Assembly: GCA_029007415.1 (NCBI GenBank) | Contig: JAQXHT010000044.1 | Location: 1 to 27,092, forward strand | Length of the DNA stretch: 27,092 bases | Direction of reading: 5' to 3' | Origin: a bacterium | GTDB taxonomy: Bacteria; Bacillota_I; Bacilli_A; RF39; UBA660 | Shown: piece after piece, positions 15,492 through 22,884 of the stretch | Numbering within the stretch: the stretch's first letter is position 1 | Layout: every line of letters starts with the position of its first letter | Notes under the pieces: generated by a model | Databases searched by the model: none | Told to the model about the DNA's origin: nothing | Seen by the model: the letters and a program-made list of their open reading frames with translations, nothing else | Translations under genes and position numbers: made by a program

Positions 15492-17006
15492 ATGAAAATA
15501 TTTAAGAAATTATTGGATACAAAAATATCAACTAGTTATATGTTTATTTTATTTGGAGTAAGTATCTTAATGCTGATGGGATATTTCTCTTATGCGTGGT
15601 TTACAGTTCAAGGAGTACAACAATATAGTGTAGTGACAGGTAATTTAAATGGAACAGTAGCGATTGGAAGTAACTCCGTAACAATTAATGGAACTGGCGT
15701 AATTACTTATACACCATCAACAGATAGTGACACAATCACTTTAACAGTAACTAACACAAATGATAGAACGGTTAAAAACTCAATTTATTATTATGATTTA
15801 TCAGATAGTTCAATTGAGATAGGTTATATATCTGATAGTCCAATAATACCAACAATTGAAGGAGTATCAGTAGAAGCTGGTGAAACATTAAATTATAAGA
15901 TAAAAATTAAAGGAGCAAATGGCAAGCAAATTAAAATAGGTTCATCAATGGAACTGAACAATTCTAATTTGATACTACCAAGCAATGCATTGACATTTAA
16001 TCAAATAAATGAAGTGTATACCGCGGAAGCGTTAATAACGAAAGCAAATTCAGAAGATTTAGATTATAATACAGCAACCGATGACCAAAAAAATCAGATG
16101 TGGACCTTTTCACATGGTGAAACAGAACAAACTGGAACGTTGACCGATTATCGCTATATTGGAGCAAACCCAAATAACTATGTAAAGTTCAATAATGAAT
16201 TATGGCGAATAATCGGCGTATTTGATGTTGATGATGGAACGGGTAAAATAGAGAAAAGATTTAAAATAATAAGAAATGAATCCTTAGGAGCTTTTTCTTT
16301 TGATAACAAAGATACTTATAGTGGAGCAGCTACTGATAATGGTGACAATGCTTGGTGTACTGCTAGACTTTATTATTTATTAAATGATGGCTACCAAACA
16401 AATGAATGGGGTGGAAGTCTATACTGGAATAGTAAAGAGGGTCAATGTTATAATAAACCTAATGGGGTACTTGCACCTTGTGACTTTACTGAAACAGGTT
16501 TAAAAGATAGTTACAAGTCAATGATTGGTACTTCACTTTGGTATATAGGCGGAAATGAAACTTATGATGATTTAACTGCTGCTACCTTTTATACAGCTGA
16601 AAGAAGTAAGAGTTCAAATGTTCTTAGTAGTCGTTGTTTTCAAACTATAGCTAAGGTTGGATTAGTTTATTCTTCTGATTATGGATATGCAACAAGTGGG
16701 AGTAGTACAACAAATAGAACTAGTTGCTTAAATACAATATTATATAATTGGGATACCACAGATTTGGATGAGTGTAGACTAAATAGTTGGTTGTTTACTG
16801 ATAAAAATCATCAATGGACTTTAACTCCCTACCTGGTATCTGGTTATAGTCAAAGTAATGTTTTTGCAATAGGAAAAAAAGGAAGATTTCGGAATGATAC
16901 AGCTGTTACTAATAATATGGTTAGACCTGTTGTATTTTTAAAATCGTCAGTTAAAATAACTTCAGGAACCGGTTCTTCAACTGATCCATTCATTTTAGCA
17001 GAATAA
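15492..17006 (+). CDS. TasA/camelysin-like exported surface protein (intact)
   Basis: This 504-residue protein has a signal anchor (about 16-36, SYMFILFGVSILMLMG then FSYAWF) and a beta-strand-rich domain (about 45-165) whose design resembles TasA/camelysin-type fibre proteins. A second domain runs from about 200 to 490. It opens with YRYIGANPNNYVKFN and ELWRIIGVF, continues with Cys-containing, Trp/Tyr-rich segments (WTLTPYL, RPVVFLKSS), and ends in SGTGSSTDPFILAE. The layout suggests a cell-surface fibre or adhesin subunit with a ligand-binding C-terminus; this is inference, and no LPXTG anchor is present. A broken paralogue lies at 9779 and a C-terminal relic at 6728. Expression is probably controlled by the leader RNA and attenuator just upstream. 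The N-terminal part and tail are conserved between copies, while the middle of the C-terminal domain diverges strongly. Confidence 0.7.
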   Translation: MKIFKKLLDTKISTSYMFILFGVSILMLMGYFSYAWFTVQGVQQYSVVTGNLNGTVAIGSNSVTINGTGVITYTPSTDSDTITLTVTNTNDRTVKNSIYYYDLSDSSIEIGYISDSPIIPTIEGVSVEAGETLNYKIKIKGANGKQIKIGSSMELNNSNLILPSNALTFNQINEVYTAEALITKANSEDLDYNTATDDQKNQMWTFSHGETEQTGTLTDYRYIGANPNNYVKFNNELWRIIGVFDVDDGTGKIEKRFKIIRNESLGAFSFDNKDTYSGAATDNGDNAWCTARLYYLLNDGYQTNEWGGSLYWNSKEGQCYNKPNGVLAPCDFTETGLKDSYKSMIGTSLWYIGGNETYDDLTAATFYTAERSKSSNVLSSRCFQTIAKVGLVYSSDYGYATSGSSTTNRTSCLNTILYNWDTTDLDECRLNSWLFTDKNHQWTLTPYLVSGYSQSNVFAIGKKGRFRNDTAVTNNMVRPVVFLKSSVKITSGTGSSTDPFILAE

Positions 17007-17012
17007 TCAAAT

Positions 17013-17041
17013 AAAGAAGACTAGTGATTAGCCTTCTTTTT
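17013..17041. terminator. Bidirectional terminator between the surface gene and rarA
   Basis: AAAGAAG (17013-17019) and CTTCTTT (17033-17039) flank a short loop, with T on the right and A on the left. It can serve the surface gene on the plus strand and rarA on the minus strand; it overlaps the rarA stop codon region. Confidence 0.65.
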
Positions 17042-18247
17042 CATATTCTCGATAAAGTCATAATAACTCTTGATATTTTTTTCATATCCAATCGTTTTCG
17101 GATGATAGTATCTTTTTCCCTTAAGCTTCTTTGGTAAATATTCTTGATAAATATAAGCCCCAGGATAGTCGTGTGGATATAAATAGTCCTTAGAATCAGT
17201 TTTTATATTATTTGGTACATTACCGGTATTACCATTTCTTATATCATTAATTGCTTCATCAAGTGCTAAGTGTGCACTATTACTTTTAGGTGATAAAGCC
17301 ATTTCTACAACAATAGTTCCAAGCGGAATTCTTGCTTCTGGTAGACCAATCCGTTCTGCTGCTGCTATTGCTGCCATTACTCTTGGACCAATACTAGGAT
17401 TAGCAAGACCGATATCTTCATAAGCGATAACACTCATTCTTCTGTAAATACTATCTAAGTCTTCTTCTACGATAAGTCTTGCTAAGTAATATAAACTAGC
17501 ATCAACATCACTTCCCCTGATGGACTTTTGAAAAGCTGATAAGACATCATAGTGCCCATCACCATTTTTATCACTAAAAAAGACGGGTTTAGAATTGATT
17601 TGTTTAACTAGTTTAATATCAACTTTTTGATTATTACTAGCAAAGAACGCAATTTCTAATAAATTATAAGCATAACGAAGATCACTTCCTGCTAGGTTAG
17701 CAATATAAGATATAGTATCATCATCAATCTTAATTCCTTCAAGATAGCTAGACTTAACAGCTTTATTTAAACCTTCAATAATATCGGTTGTTTCTAACTC
17801 TTTAAGTTCAAATAACTGACATCTACTTCTAATAGCAGGATTAATAGCATGATAAGGATTAGAAGTTGTCATACCGATAAGTGTTATTAAACCACTTTCT
17901 AATTGTGGAAGAAGTAGGTCTTGCTTATCTTTATTAAGACGGTGAATTTCATCCATAATTAAAATCATCCCGTTATAAATCTTCGCTTCAGAAACAACCA
18001 TATCAAAATCTTTCTTATTATTAATAGTTGCATTAAAAAAACGATAAGGCATATCTAAATCATTAACAATCGCTTTAGCAATAGAAGTCTTTCCAATGCC
18101 TGGTTTTCCATACAAAATCATTGAAACTAACTTCTTCTTTTCCACTAAGTTTCTCAAAATAGCGCCTTTTCCAATTAAGTGCTTTTGCCCTAAAACGTCA
18201 TTCAAAGACTTTGGTTCTAATTTTTTTGCTAATGGTTCTCTATTCAT
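17021..18247 (-). CDS. rarA: Replication-associated recombination protein A (AAA+ ATPase)
   Basis: RarA/MgsA is a clamp-loader-related AAA+ ATPase that acts at stalled replication forks and gaps. Walker A is GKPGIGKTS (47-55), Walker B ILIMDEIHR (95-102), and the sensor region reads GMTTSNPYHAINPAIRSRCQ. The C-terminal family block YPHDYPGAYIYQEYLPK and the following KGKRYYHP are diagnostic. The 408-residue length is normal. The minus-strand start has a strong GGGAGG ribosome binding site (plus-strand 18257-18262). It is divergent from mutS, and the -35 elements of the two promoters overlap. It is a core gene and marks the right edge of the accessory region. Confidence 0.95.
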   Translation of the reverse strand: MNREPLAKKLEPKSLNDVLGQKHLIGKGAILRNLVEKKKLVSMILYGKPGIGKTSIAKAIVNDLDMPYRFFNATINNKKDFDMVVSEAKIYNGMILIMDEIHRLNKDKQDLLLPQLESGLITLIGMTTSNPYHAINPAIRSRCQLFELKELETTDIIEGLNKAVKSSYLEGIKIDDDTISYIANLAGSDLRYAYNLLEIAFFASNNQKVDIKLVKQINSKPVFFSDKNGDGHYDVLSAFQKSIRGSDVDASLYYLARLIVEEDLDSIYRRMSVIAYEDIGLANPSIGPRVMAAIAAAERIGLPEARIPLGTIVVEMALSPKSNSAHLALDEAINDIRNGNTGNVPNNIKTDSKDYLYPHDYPGAYIYQEYLPKKLKGKRYYHPKTIGYEKNIKSYYDFIENMKKKANH

Positions 18248-18268
18248 AGATAATACCTCCCGGTACTT

Positions 18269-18295
18269 ATTTTATCACGAAATTTCTTGTTTCAA
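18269..18295 (-). promoter_or_regulatory. Promoter of rarA
   Basis: On the minus strand TTGAAA (plus-strand 18290-18295) and TAAAAT (18269-18274, preceded by TGA) are 15 bases apart. The -35 lies within the palindrome TTGTTTcaAAACAA (18287-18300) that also supplies the mutS -35. Confidence 0.5.
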
Positions 18296-18315
18296 AACAA
18301 AAACTTAGCTATAAT
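18287..18315 (+). promoter_or_regulatory. Promoter of mutS
   Basis: TTGTTT (18287-18292), a 17-base spacer and TATAAT (18310-18315). A GGAAGTG ribosome binding site (18330-18336) and the ATG at 18342 follow. Confidence 0.75.
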
Positions 18316-18341
18316 AAGTAATAGAAATTGGAAGTGAATTT

Positions 18342-20903
18342 ATGTTAAGAAACGAAGTAGATAGAACTAAATTAAGCCCTGTCATGTTACAGTGGATGAA
18401 TATAAAAGACGAAAATCCAGATGCGATTATTTTTTTTCGCTTAGGAGACTTTTATGAAATGTTTTTTGATGATGCTATTGTAGCATCTAAGATATTAGAA
18501 TTAACTTTAACTGGCAAGCAAGCAGGTCTCGATGAAAAAGTACCAATGTGTGGTATTCCTTTTAAAGCTTATGAAGCGTACTTAGATAAATTAGTAGAGA
18601 TGGGTTATAAAGTAGCAATTGTAGAACAAGTTGAAGACCCTAAACTTACTAAAGAAATGGTTAAACGGGAAGTAATTCAAATTGTTACTAGTGGAACAAG
18701 ATTAGATAGTTCGATTGATGACACTAAGAATAACTTTTTAGCTTCAATCACTTATACAGCTAACTCGTATGTCCTAAGTTATGCTGATATTTCTACGGGA
18801 GAAGTTTATGTCACAATTCTAGATGATAGTTTACAAGAATTATTACAAGAGATTATTCGTCACGGTTTTGAAGAGATAATTGTTAGTGATGAAATCGACC
18901 GTAACTTTATTAATACTCTTCGTAAGACTTATCAGTTAAATGTTACGATTTATAATGAGTATAATGATGATGAACAGTATAGTTATATTTATAATGATTT
19001 AAATGACTTACGAAAAGAACGAGGTATTAAACACTTACTTGCTTATACTGTTAATACTAAGAAAGGTGATTTATCACATTTACAAGCGGCGAAAGTAGAA
19101 CTTATTAATGCCCATTTATTACTAGATGAACATACTAAACGTAATCTTGAGTTAACAGAAACACTTAGACTTAGAGAAAAGACTTATAGTTTATTATGGT
19201 TACTTGATAAAAATCAAACAGCTATGGGAAGTAGATTACTTAGAAAGAACTTAGAGTTTCCTTTAATAGATAAAAAAGAACTAGAACGCCGTTATCACTA
19301 TATCGAAGTGTTACAAACTGAGTTTATCTTAAGAGATGACTTAAAGAAAAGCTTAAACCAAGTCTATGACATTGAAAGACTTATCGGAAGAGTTTGTTAT
19401 GGTAACTTAAATGCTAGAGATTTACTACAATTAAATTCTAGTTTGAAAGCTCTACCTACTGTTAAGAAAATACTAGAAGAAATAAAATATGATAAAGAGA
19501 TAGAAACTTTTGATGATTTAGTATCTTTATTTGATAATAGTTTGAATGAAGAACCACCGATTTCTCTAAAGGAAGGAAACCTAATCAAGAAAGGTTATAA
19601 TGAAGAACTAGATGAATTAAGAGATTTATCAAGTGGTAGTAAAGACTTCTTATTAGAACTTGAGCAGAAAGAGAAAGAAAGAACTGGTATTAAGAACTTA
19701 AAAGTTGGTTATAACAAAGTTTTTGGTTATTATATTGAAATTAGTAAAGGCCAATGTGATTTAGTAAAAGATGAGTTTGGGTATGATAGAAGACAGACTT
19801 TATCTAATTGTGAAAGATTTACTACTAAAGAATTAAAAGAGAAAGAAAGTATTATTTTAGGAGCAGAAGAGAAGATAATCAACTTAGAATATCAACTATT
19901 TATGCAAATTAGAGAAGTTGTTAAAAGATATATTTTACCGTTACAGAAATGTGCTAATATCTTAGCAGAGATTGATATGTTATCAGCACTTTCCTTTGTA
20001 GCAGATAATTATCACTTTGTAAAACCAGTTTTAAATGATAAAAATGAAGTAAAGATAATTGAAAGCCGTCATCCAGTAGTAGAAGAAGTAATGGCTAAGA
20101 AGAATGAAAAGTATGTTGCTAATGACATAATAATGGATAAAGATACTTCTATTCTACTTATTACTGGACCAAATATGGCTGGTAAATCTACTTATATGCG
20201 TCAACTTGCTATTACTGTTATTATGGCCCAGATAGGTTCTTTTGTACCAGCTAAGAGTTGTACTATTCCTGTCTTTGATAAGATTTTCACAAGAATAGGA
20301 GCAAGTGATGATTTAGTTAGTGGGGAAAGTACTTTTATGGTAGAAATGAAAGAAGCTAACTTAGCGATATCACGTGCAACCAAGAATAGTTTAATCTTAT
20401 TTGATGAGTTAGGTCGTGGTACTGCTACTTATGACGGAATGAGTTTAGCACAAGCAATATTAGAGTATATTCATGATAACATTGGAGCTAAGACTTTATT
20501 TTCTACGCACTATCATGAATTAACTGAACTTGCAAGTAGTTTAGCTCATCTAAAGAACGTTCACGTTTCGGCTGTCGAAGAAGATGGCAAACTTACTTTC
20601 CTTCATAAGATTAAAAATGGTTCCGTTGATAAGAGTTATGGTATCAATGTTGCTAGTTTAGCAGATTTACCAAAATCTTTAATTAAAAGAGCTGAAGAAA
20701 TCTTAAATCTGTATGAAAACCAAGAAAAAAGAGAAACTATTTATACACAGACTAGCTTGTTTGATCAAGAAGTGGAAGAAGTTGAAGAAAAAGAAAATAA
20801 GTATCTTGAGAAAATTAAAGAAATTAACCCTTTAGAAATGAGTCCAATGGATGCTTTAAACTTCTTATATCGTTTGAAAGAGGAGATGAAGAAAGACGAA
20901 TGA
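18342..20903 (+). CDS. mutS: DNA mismatch repair protein MutS
   Basis: The protein recognises mispairs and small loops and recruits MutL. The mismatch-reading Phe-X-Glu is in GDFYEMF (F37, E39). The connector, lever and clamp domains follow, and the ABC-type ATPase has Walker A GPNMAGKST (609-617), Walker B ILFDELGRGT and the downstream STHYHEL motif. The 853-residue length is typical for MutS1. The C-terminus is slightly extended by an acidic segment (EVEEVEEKE). The stop overlaps the ATG of the GH25 gene by four bases. mutL is not in the window. MutS status would affect the stability of the G tracts found elsewhere in this window. Confidence 0.97.
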   Translation: MLRNEVDRTKLSPVMLQWMNIKDENPDAIIFFRLGDFYEMFFDDAIVASKILELTLTGKQAGLDEKVPMCGIPFKAYEAYLDKLVEMGYKVAIVEQVEDPKLTKEMVKREVIQIVTSGTRLDSSIDDTKNNFLASITYTANSYVLSYADISTGEVYVTILDDSLQELLQEIIRHGFEEIIVSDEIDRNFINTLRKTYQLNVTIYNEYNDDEQYSYIYNDLNDLRKERGIKHLLAYTVNTKKGDLSHLQAAKVELINAHLLLDEHTKRNLELTETLRLREKTYSLLWLLDKNQTAMGSRLLRKNLEFPLIDKKELERRYHYIEVLQTEFILRDDLKKSLNQVYDIERLIGRVCYGNLNARDLLQLNSSLKALPTVKKILEEIKYDKEIETFDDLVSLFDNSLNEEPPISLKEGNLIKKGYNEELDELRDLSSGSKDFLLELEQKEKERTGIKNLKVGYNKVFGYYIEISKGQCDLVKDEFGYDRRQTLSNCERFTTKELKEKESIILGAEEKIINLEYQLFMQIREVVKRYILPLQKCANILAEIDMLSALSFVADNYHFVKPVLNDKNEVKIIESRHPVVEEVMAKKNEKYVANDIIMDKDTSILLITGPNMAGKSTYMRQLAITVIMAQIGSFVPAKSCTIPVFDKIFTRIGASDDLVSGESTFMVEMKEANLAISRATKNSLILFDELGRGTATYDGMSLAQAILEYIHDNIGAKTLFSTHYHELTELASSLAHLKNVHVSAVEEDGKLTFLHKIKNGSVDKSYGINVASLADLPKSLIKRAEEILNLYENQEKRETIYTQTSLFDQEVEEVEEKENKYLEKIKEINPLEMSPMDALNFLYRLKEEMKKDE

Positions 20904-22075
20904 AAAAATCTTTATTAGCTATCTTTCTAGTTATTAGTTTATTAATAGCAAGTATTATCTATCTAAATACAAGAGAAGTAACAGTAAATGTTAGTTTAGC
21001 AGATGACTTAACTTTTCAAGTTTATAGTGATACTAGTTTAGATGATATTATTAAATCAATTAATGGTACTTATAAAGATGAAAAGTTAAATACCAAGAAA
21101 GTAGGAAAGCACAATTATACACTTACTTATAAAAATGATGATAATCGTCTTGCTAGTTATACTTTTACTTATGAAGTAGTAGATGATGTTCCTCCTGTTA
21201 TTTCTCTTAGTAGTTTATACTATGTTGATTTAGGTTCTGATGAAGACTTTGCTAAGGAAGTATTTTGTGGTGATAACTATGATGACAAACCAACTTGTCA
21301 AGTGGTTGGTAATTATGACTTTAATACGGTTGGTGATTATCCCTTAGTCTATGAAGCCATTGACTCTAGTGGAAATGTTACTAGAAAGGACTTTACCATC
21401 TCTGTAAGAGAAAAGAAAGATTACCAAGTACCTAGTAGTGAGAAAGAAAAAATAGATTTTAAAGATTTTTATCAAGAAAATAAAACTACTAATACCTTGA
21501 TTGGTATAGATGTTTCTAAATGGCAACAAGATATTGATTATGAAAAAGTTAAAGAAGCTGGAGTTGAATTTGCTTTTATTCGGATTGGTACTAGAAAAGG
21601 AATTGATAAAGACTTTGTCTTAGACCCTAAGTTTAAAGAAAATATTGAAGGCTTTAATAAAGTAGGAATTAAGACTGGTGTTTACTTCTATTCTTATGCT
21701 AAAGATAAAAAAGATGCGAAGAAGGAAGCTCTTTGGGTTTTAAAAGAACTTAAAGGTTATGATATTAAACTGCCAATCGTCTTTGACTGGGAAAACTTCT
21801 CTTTCTATCAAGAGTTTAACTTATCATTTTACCATTTAGGAGAAATAGCTGATACTTTCTTAGAAACAGTAGAAAAAGAAGGTTATCAAGGAATGCTTTA
21901 TGGTAGTAAATACTATTTAGAAAATGTTTTTACTAATAATACTTATCCTGTTTGGTTAGCACATTATGCTAATAATACTACTTATCAGAATGAATATAAT
22001 ATCTGGCAGAAGACTGATAGAGGAGTAGTAGATGGAATAAATAACTTAACAGATTTAGATATTTTATATAAATAA
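20900..22075 (+). CDS. Exported Ig-like/GH25 lysozyme-family protein
   Basis: An N-terminal hydrophobic segment (4-22) acts as signal peptide or anchor. Residues about 30-170 form bacterial Ig-like repeats (VDDVPPVISL...DSSGNVTRKDFTISV, like HYR/DUF5011 domains). From about 200 the GH25 muramidase domain starts with LIGIDVSKWQ (D204) and has the catalytic DWE (D296, E298) in IVFDWENFSF. GH25 enzymes cleave the MurNAc-GlcNAc bond of peptidoglycan. The catalytic residues are present, so activity is likely, for wall remodelling or lysis. The start overlaps the mutS stop (ATGA), an unusual partner for a wall hydrolase, and it is probably co-transcribed with it. A terminator is not obvious after it. 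Confidence 0.88.
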   Translation: MKKSLLAIFLVISLLIASIIYLNTREVTVNVSLADDLTFQVYSDTSLDDIIKSINGTYKDEKLNTKKVGKHNYTLTYKNDDNRLASYTFTYEVVDDVPPVISLSSLYYVDLGSDEDFAKEVFCGDNYDDKPTCQVVGNYDFNTVGDYPLVYEAIDSSGNVTRKDFTISVREKKDYQVPSSEKEKIDFKDFYQENKTTNTLIGIDVSKWQQDIDYEKVKEAGVEFAFIRIGTRKGIDKDFVLDPKFKENIEGFNKVGIKTGVYFYSYAKDKKDAKKEALWVLKELKGYDIKLPIVFDWENFSFYQEFNLSFYHLGEIADTFLETVEKEGYQGMLYGSKYYLENVFTNNTYPVWLAHYANNTTYQNEYNIWQKTDRGVVDGINNLTDLDILYK

Positions 22076-22094
22076 CTGCTGGTTTTGGAGCATA

Positions 22095-22124
22095 TAGACT
22101 TTGCCTTTTCAGGTGTGTTAGAAT
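22095..22124 (+). promoter_or_regulatory. Possible promoter of the regulator-transketolase unit
   Basis: An extended -10 (TG, T, TAGAAT at 22119-22124) has only a poor -35 (TAGACT, 22095-22100). A very strong ribosome binding site, AGGAGGGGG, precedes the ATG at 22145. Confidence 0.4.
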
Positions 22125-22144
22125 AATCTATAGGAGGGGGCACT

Positions 22145-22882
22145 ATGTTAAATTTTATTATATGTGATGATGATCAGTTTTTTAGACAAGGGATGAAAAA
22201 GCAAATTGATAACTATATGATGAGAACTGATATGGAGTATAAGATTTACACATTTTCGGGATATAATCAAGATTTTGAAGAATTAGCAGGTAAAGAAATA
22301 GGTTTTAAAGTCTACTTTCTAGATATTAAAACTAACTATGGTTCAGGAATAGATGCTGCTAGATTTATAAGAGAAATGATTGAAGATTGGAATTCTATCA
22401 TCATAATAGTTTCGTCTTTTAGTGAATATCGCTATGAAATAATTACTAATCGCTTATTTGTTTTAGACTTTATTAATAAGCTCGATAGTTGCACTAAAAA
22501 GATGGATGAAGTTTTAGACATAGTATTAAAAAGTTATCGGGGAAAGGATAGATGTTTAACTTATCAACGAAATAGAGTTTACTCAAGAATTGAACTTAAA
22601 CATATTTATTACATTATAAGAGACCCTGATAGTAAAACATCGACGATTTATGCCTCTCACGGCGAATATACTGTTCCGCTTAGTTTAATTCAGATAAAAG
22701 AACAGTTAGATAATAGATTTTTTCAAGTATATAGAAACTGTATAATTAATCTAGATAGAGTAACATCAGTTGATTTTAAAAAAGATATTATCAGATTTGA
22801 TAATGGCAAGTATTTAGAAAAAATGTCTAGAGAGAAAAAACATCTTCTCTTAGGCTTACTTAAAGGAAAGAAGGATGAATAG
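22145..22882 (+). CDS. LytTR-family response regulator (AgrA/LytR type), orphan
   Basis: Residues 1-120 form a receiver domain: acidic pair D8-D10 in IICDDD, phosphoacceptor D60 in VYFLDIK, and a conserved Ser/Lys pair near S90 and K112. Residues about 140-240 form a LytTR DNA-binding domain (LKHIYYIIRD...FFQVYRNCIINLDRV), which binds imperfect direct repeats in promoters. No histidine kinase is adjacent, so its partner lies elsewhere or is absent. It ends two bases before the transketolase start, so the two are almost certainly co-transcribed, an odd pairing of a signal regulator with a central metabolic enzyme. LytTR regulators commonly control exported factors, and the surface genes in this window are conceivable targets, but no binding repeat was identified. 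Confidence 0.88.
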   Translation: MLNFIICDDDQFFRQGMKKQIDNYMMRTDMEYKIYTFSGYNQDFEELAGKEIGFKVYFLDIKTNYGSGIDAARFIREMIEDWNSIIIIVSSFSEYRYEIITNRLFVLDFINKLDSCTKKMDEVLDIVLKSYRGKDRCLTYQRNRVYSRIELKHIYYIIRDPDSKTSTIYASHGEYTVPLSLIQIKEQLDNRFFQVYRNCIINLDRVTSVDFKKDIIRFDNGKYLEKMSREKKHLLLGLLKGKKDE

Positions 22883-22884
22883 TA

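Larger units (their letters stand above)
15282..16290 (+). repeat. Direct repeat, right copy (promoter, leader RNA and surface-protein 5' half)
   Basis: This is the partner of 9566-10575, same orientation. Homologous recombination between the copies would delete about 5.7 kb, removing the HipA, ParB-like and GNAT genes and leaving one hybrid surface gene. Confidence 0.85.

Noticed and set aside
15492..17006. Diversity-generating retroelement target
   Set aside because: The C-terminal divergence between paralogues invited the idea, but no reverse transcriptase, template repeat or adenine-focused substitution pattern is present in the window.
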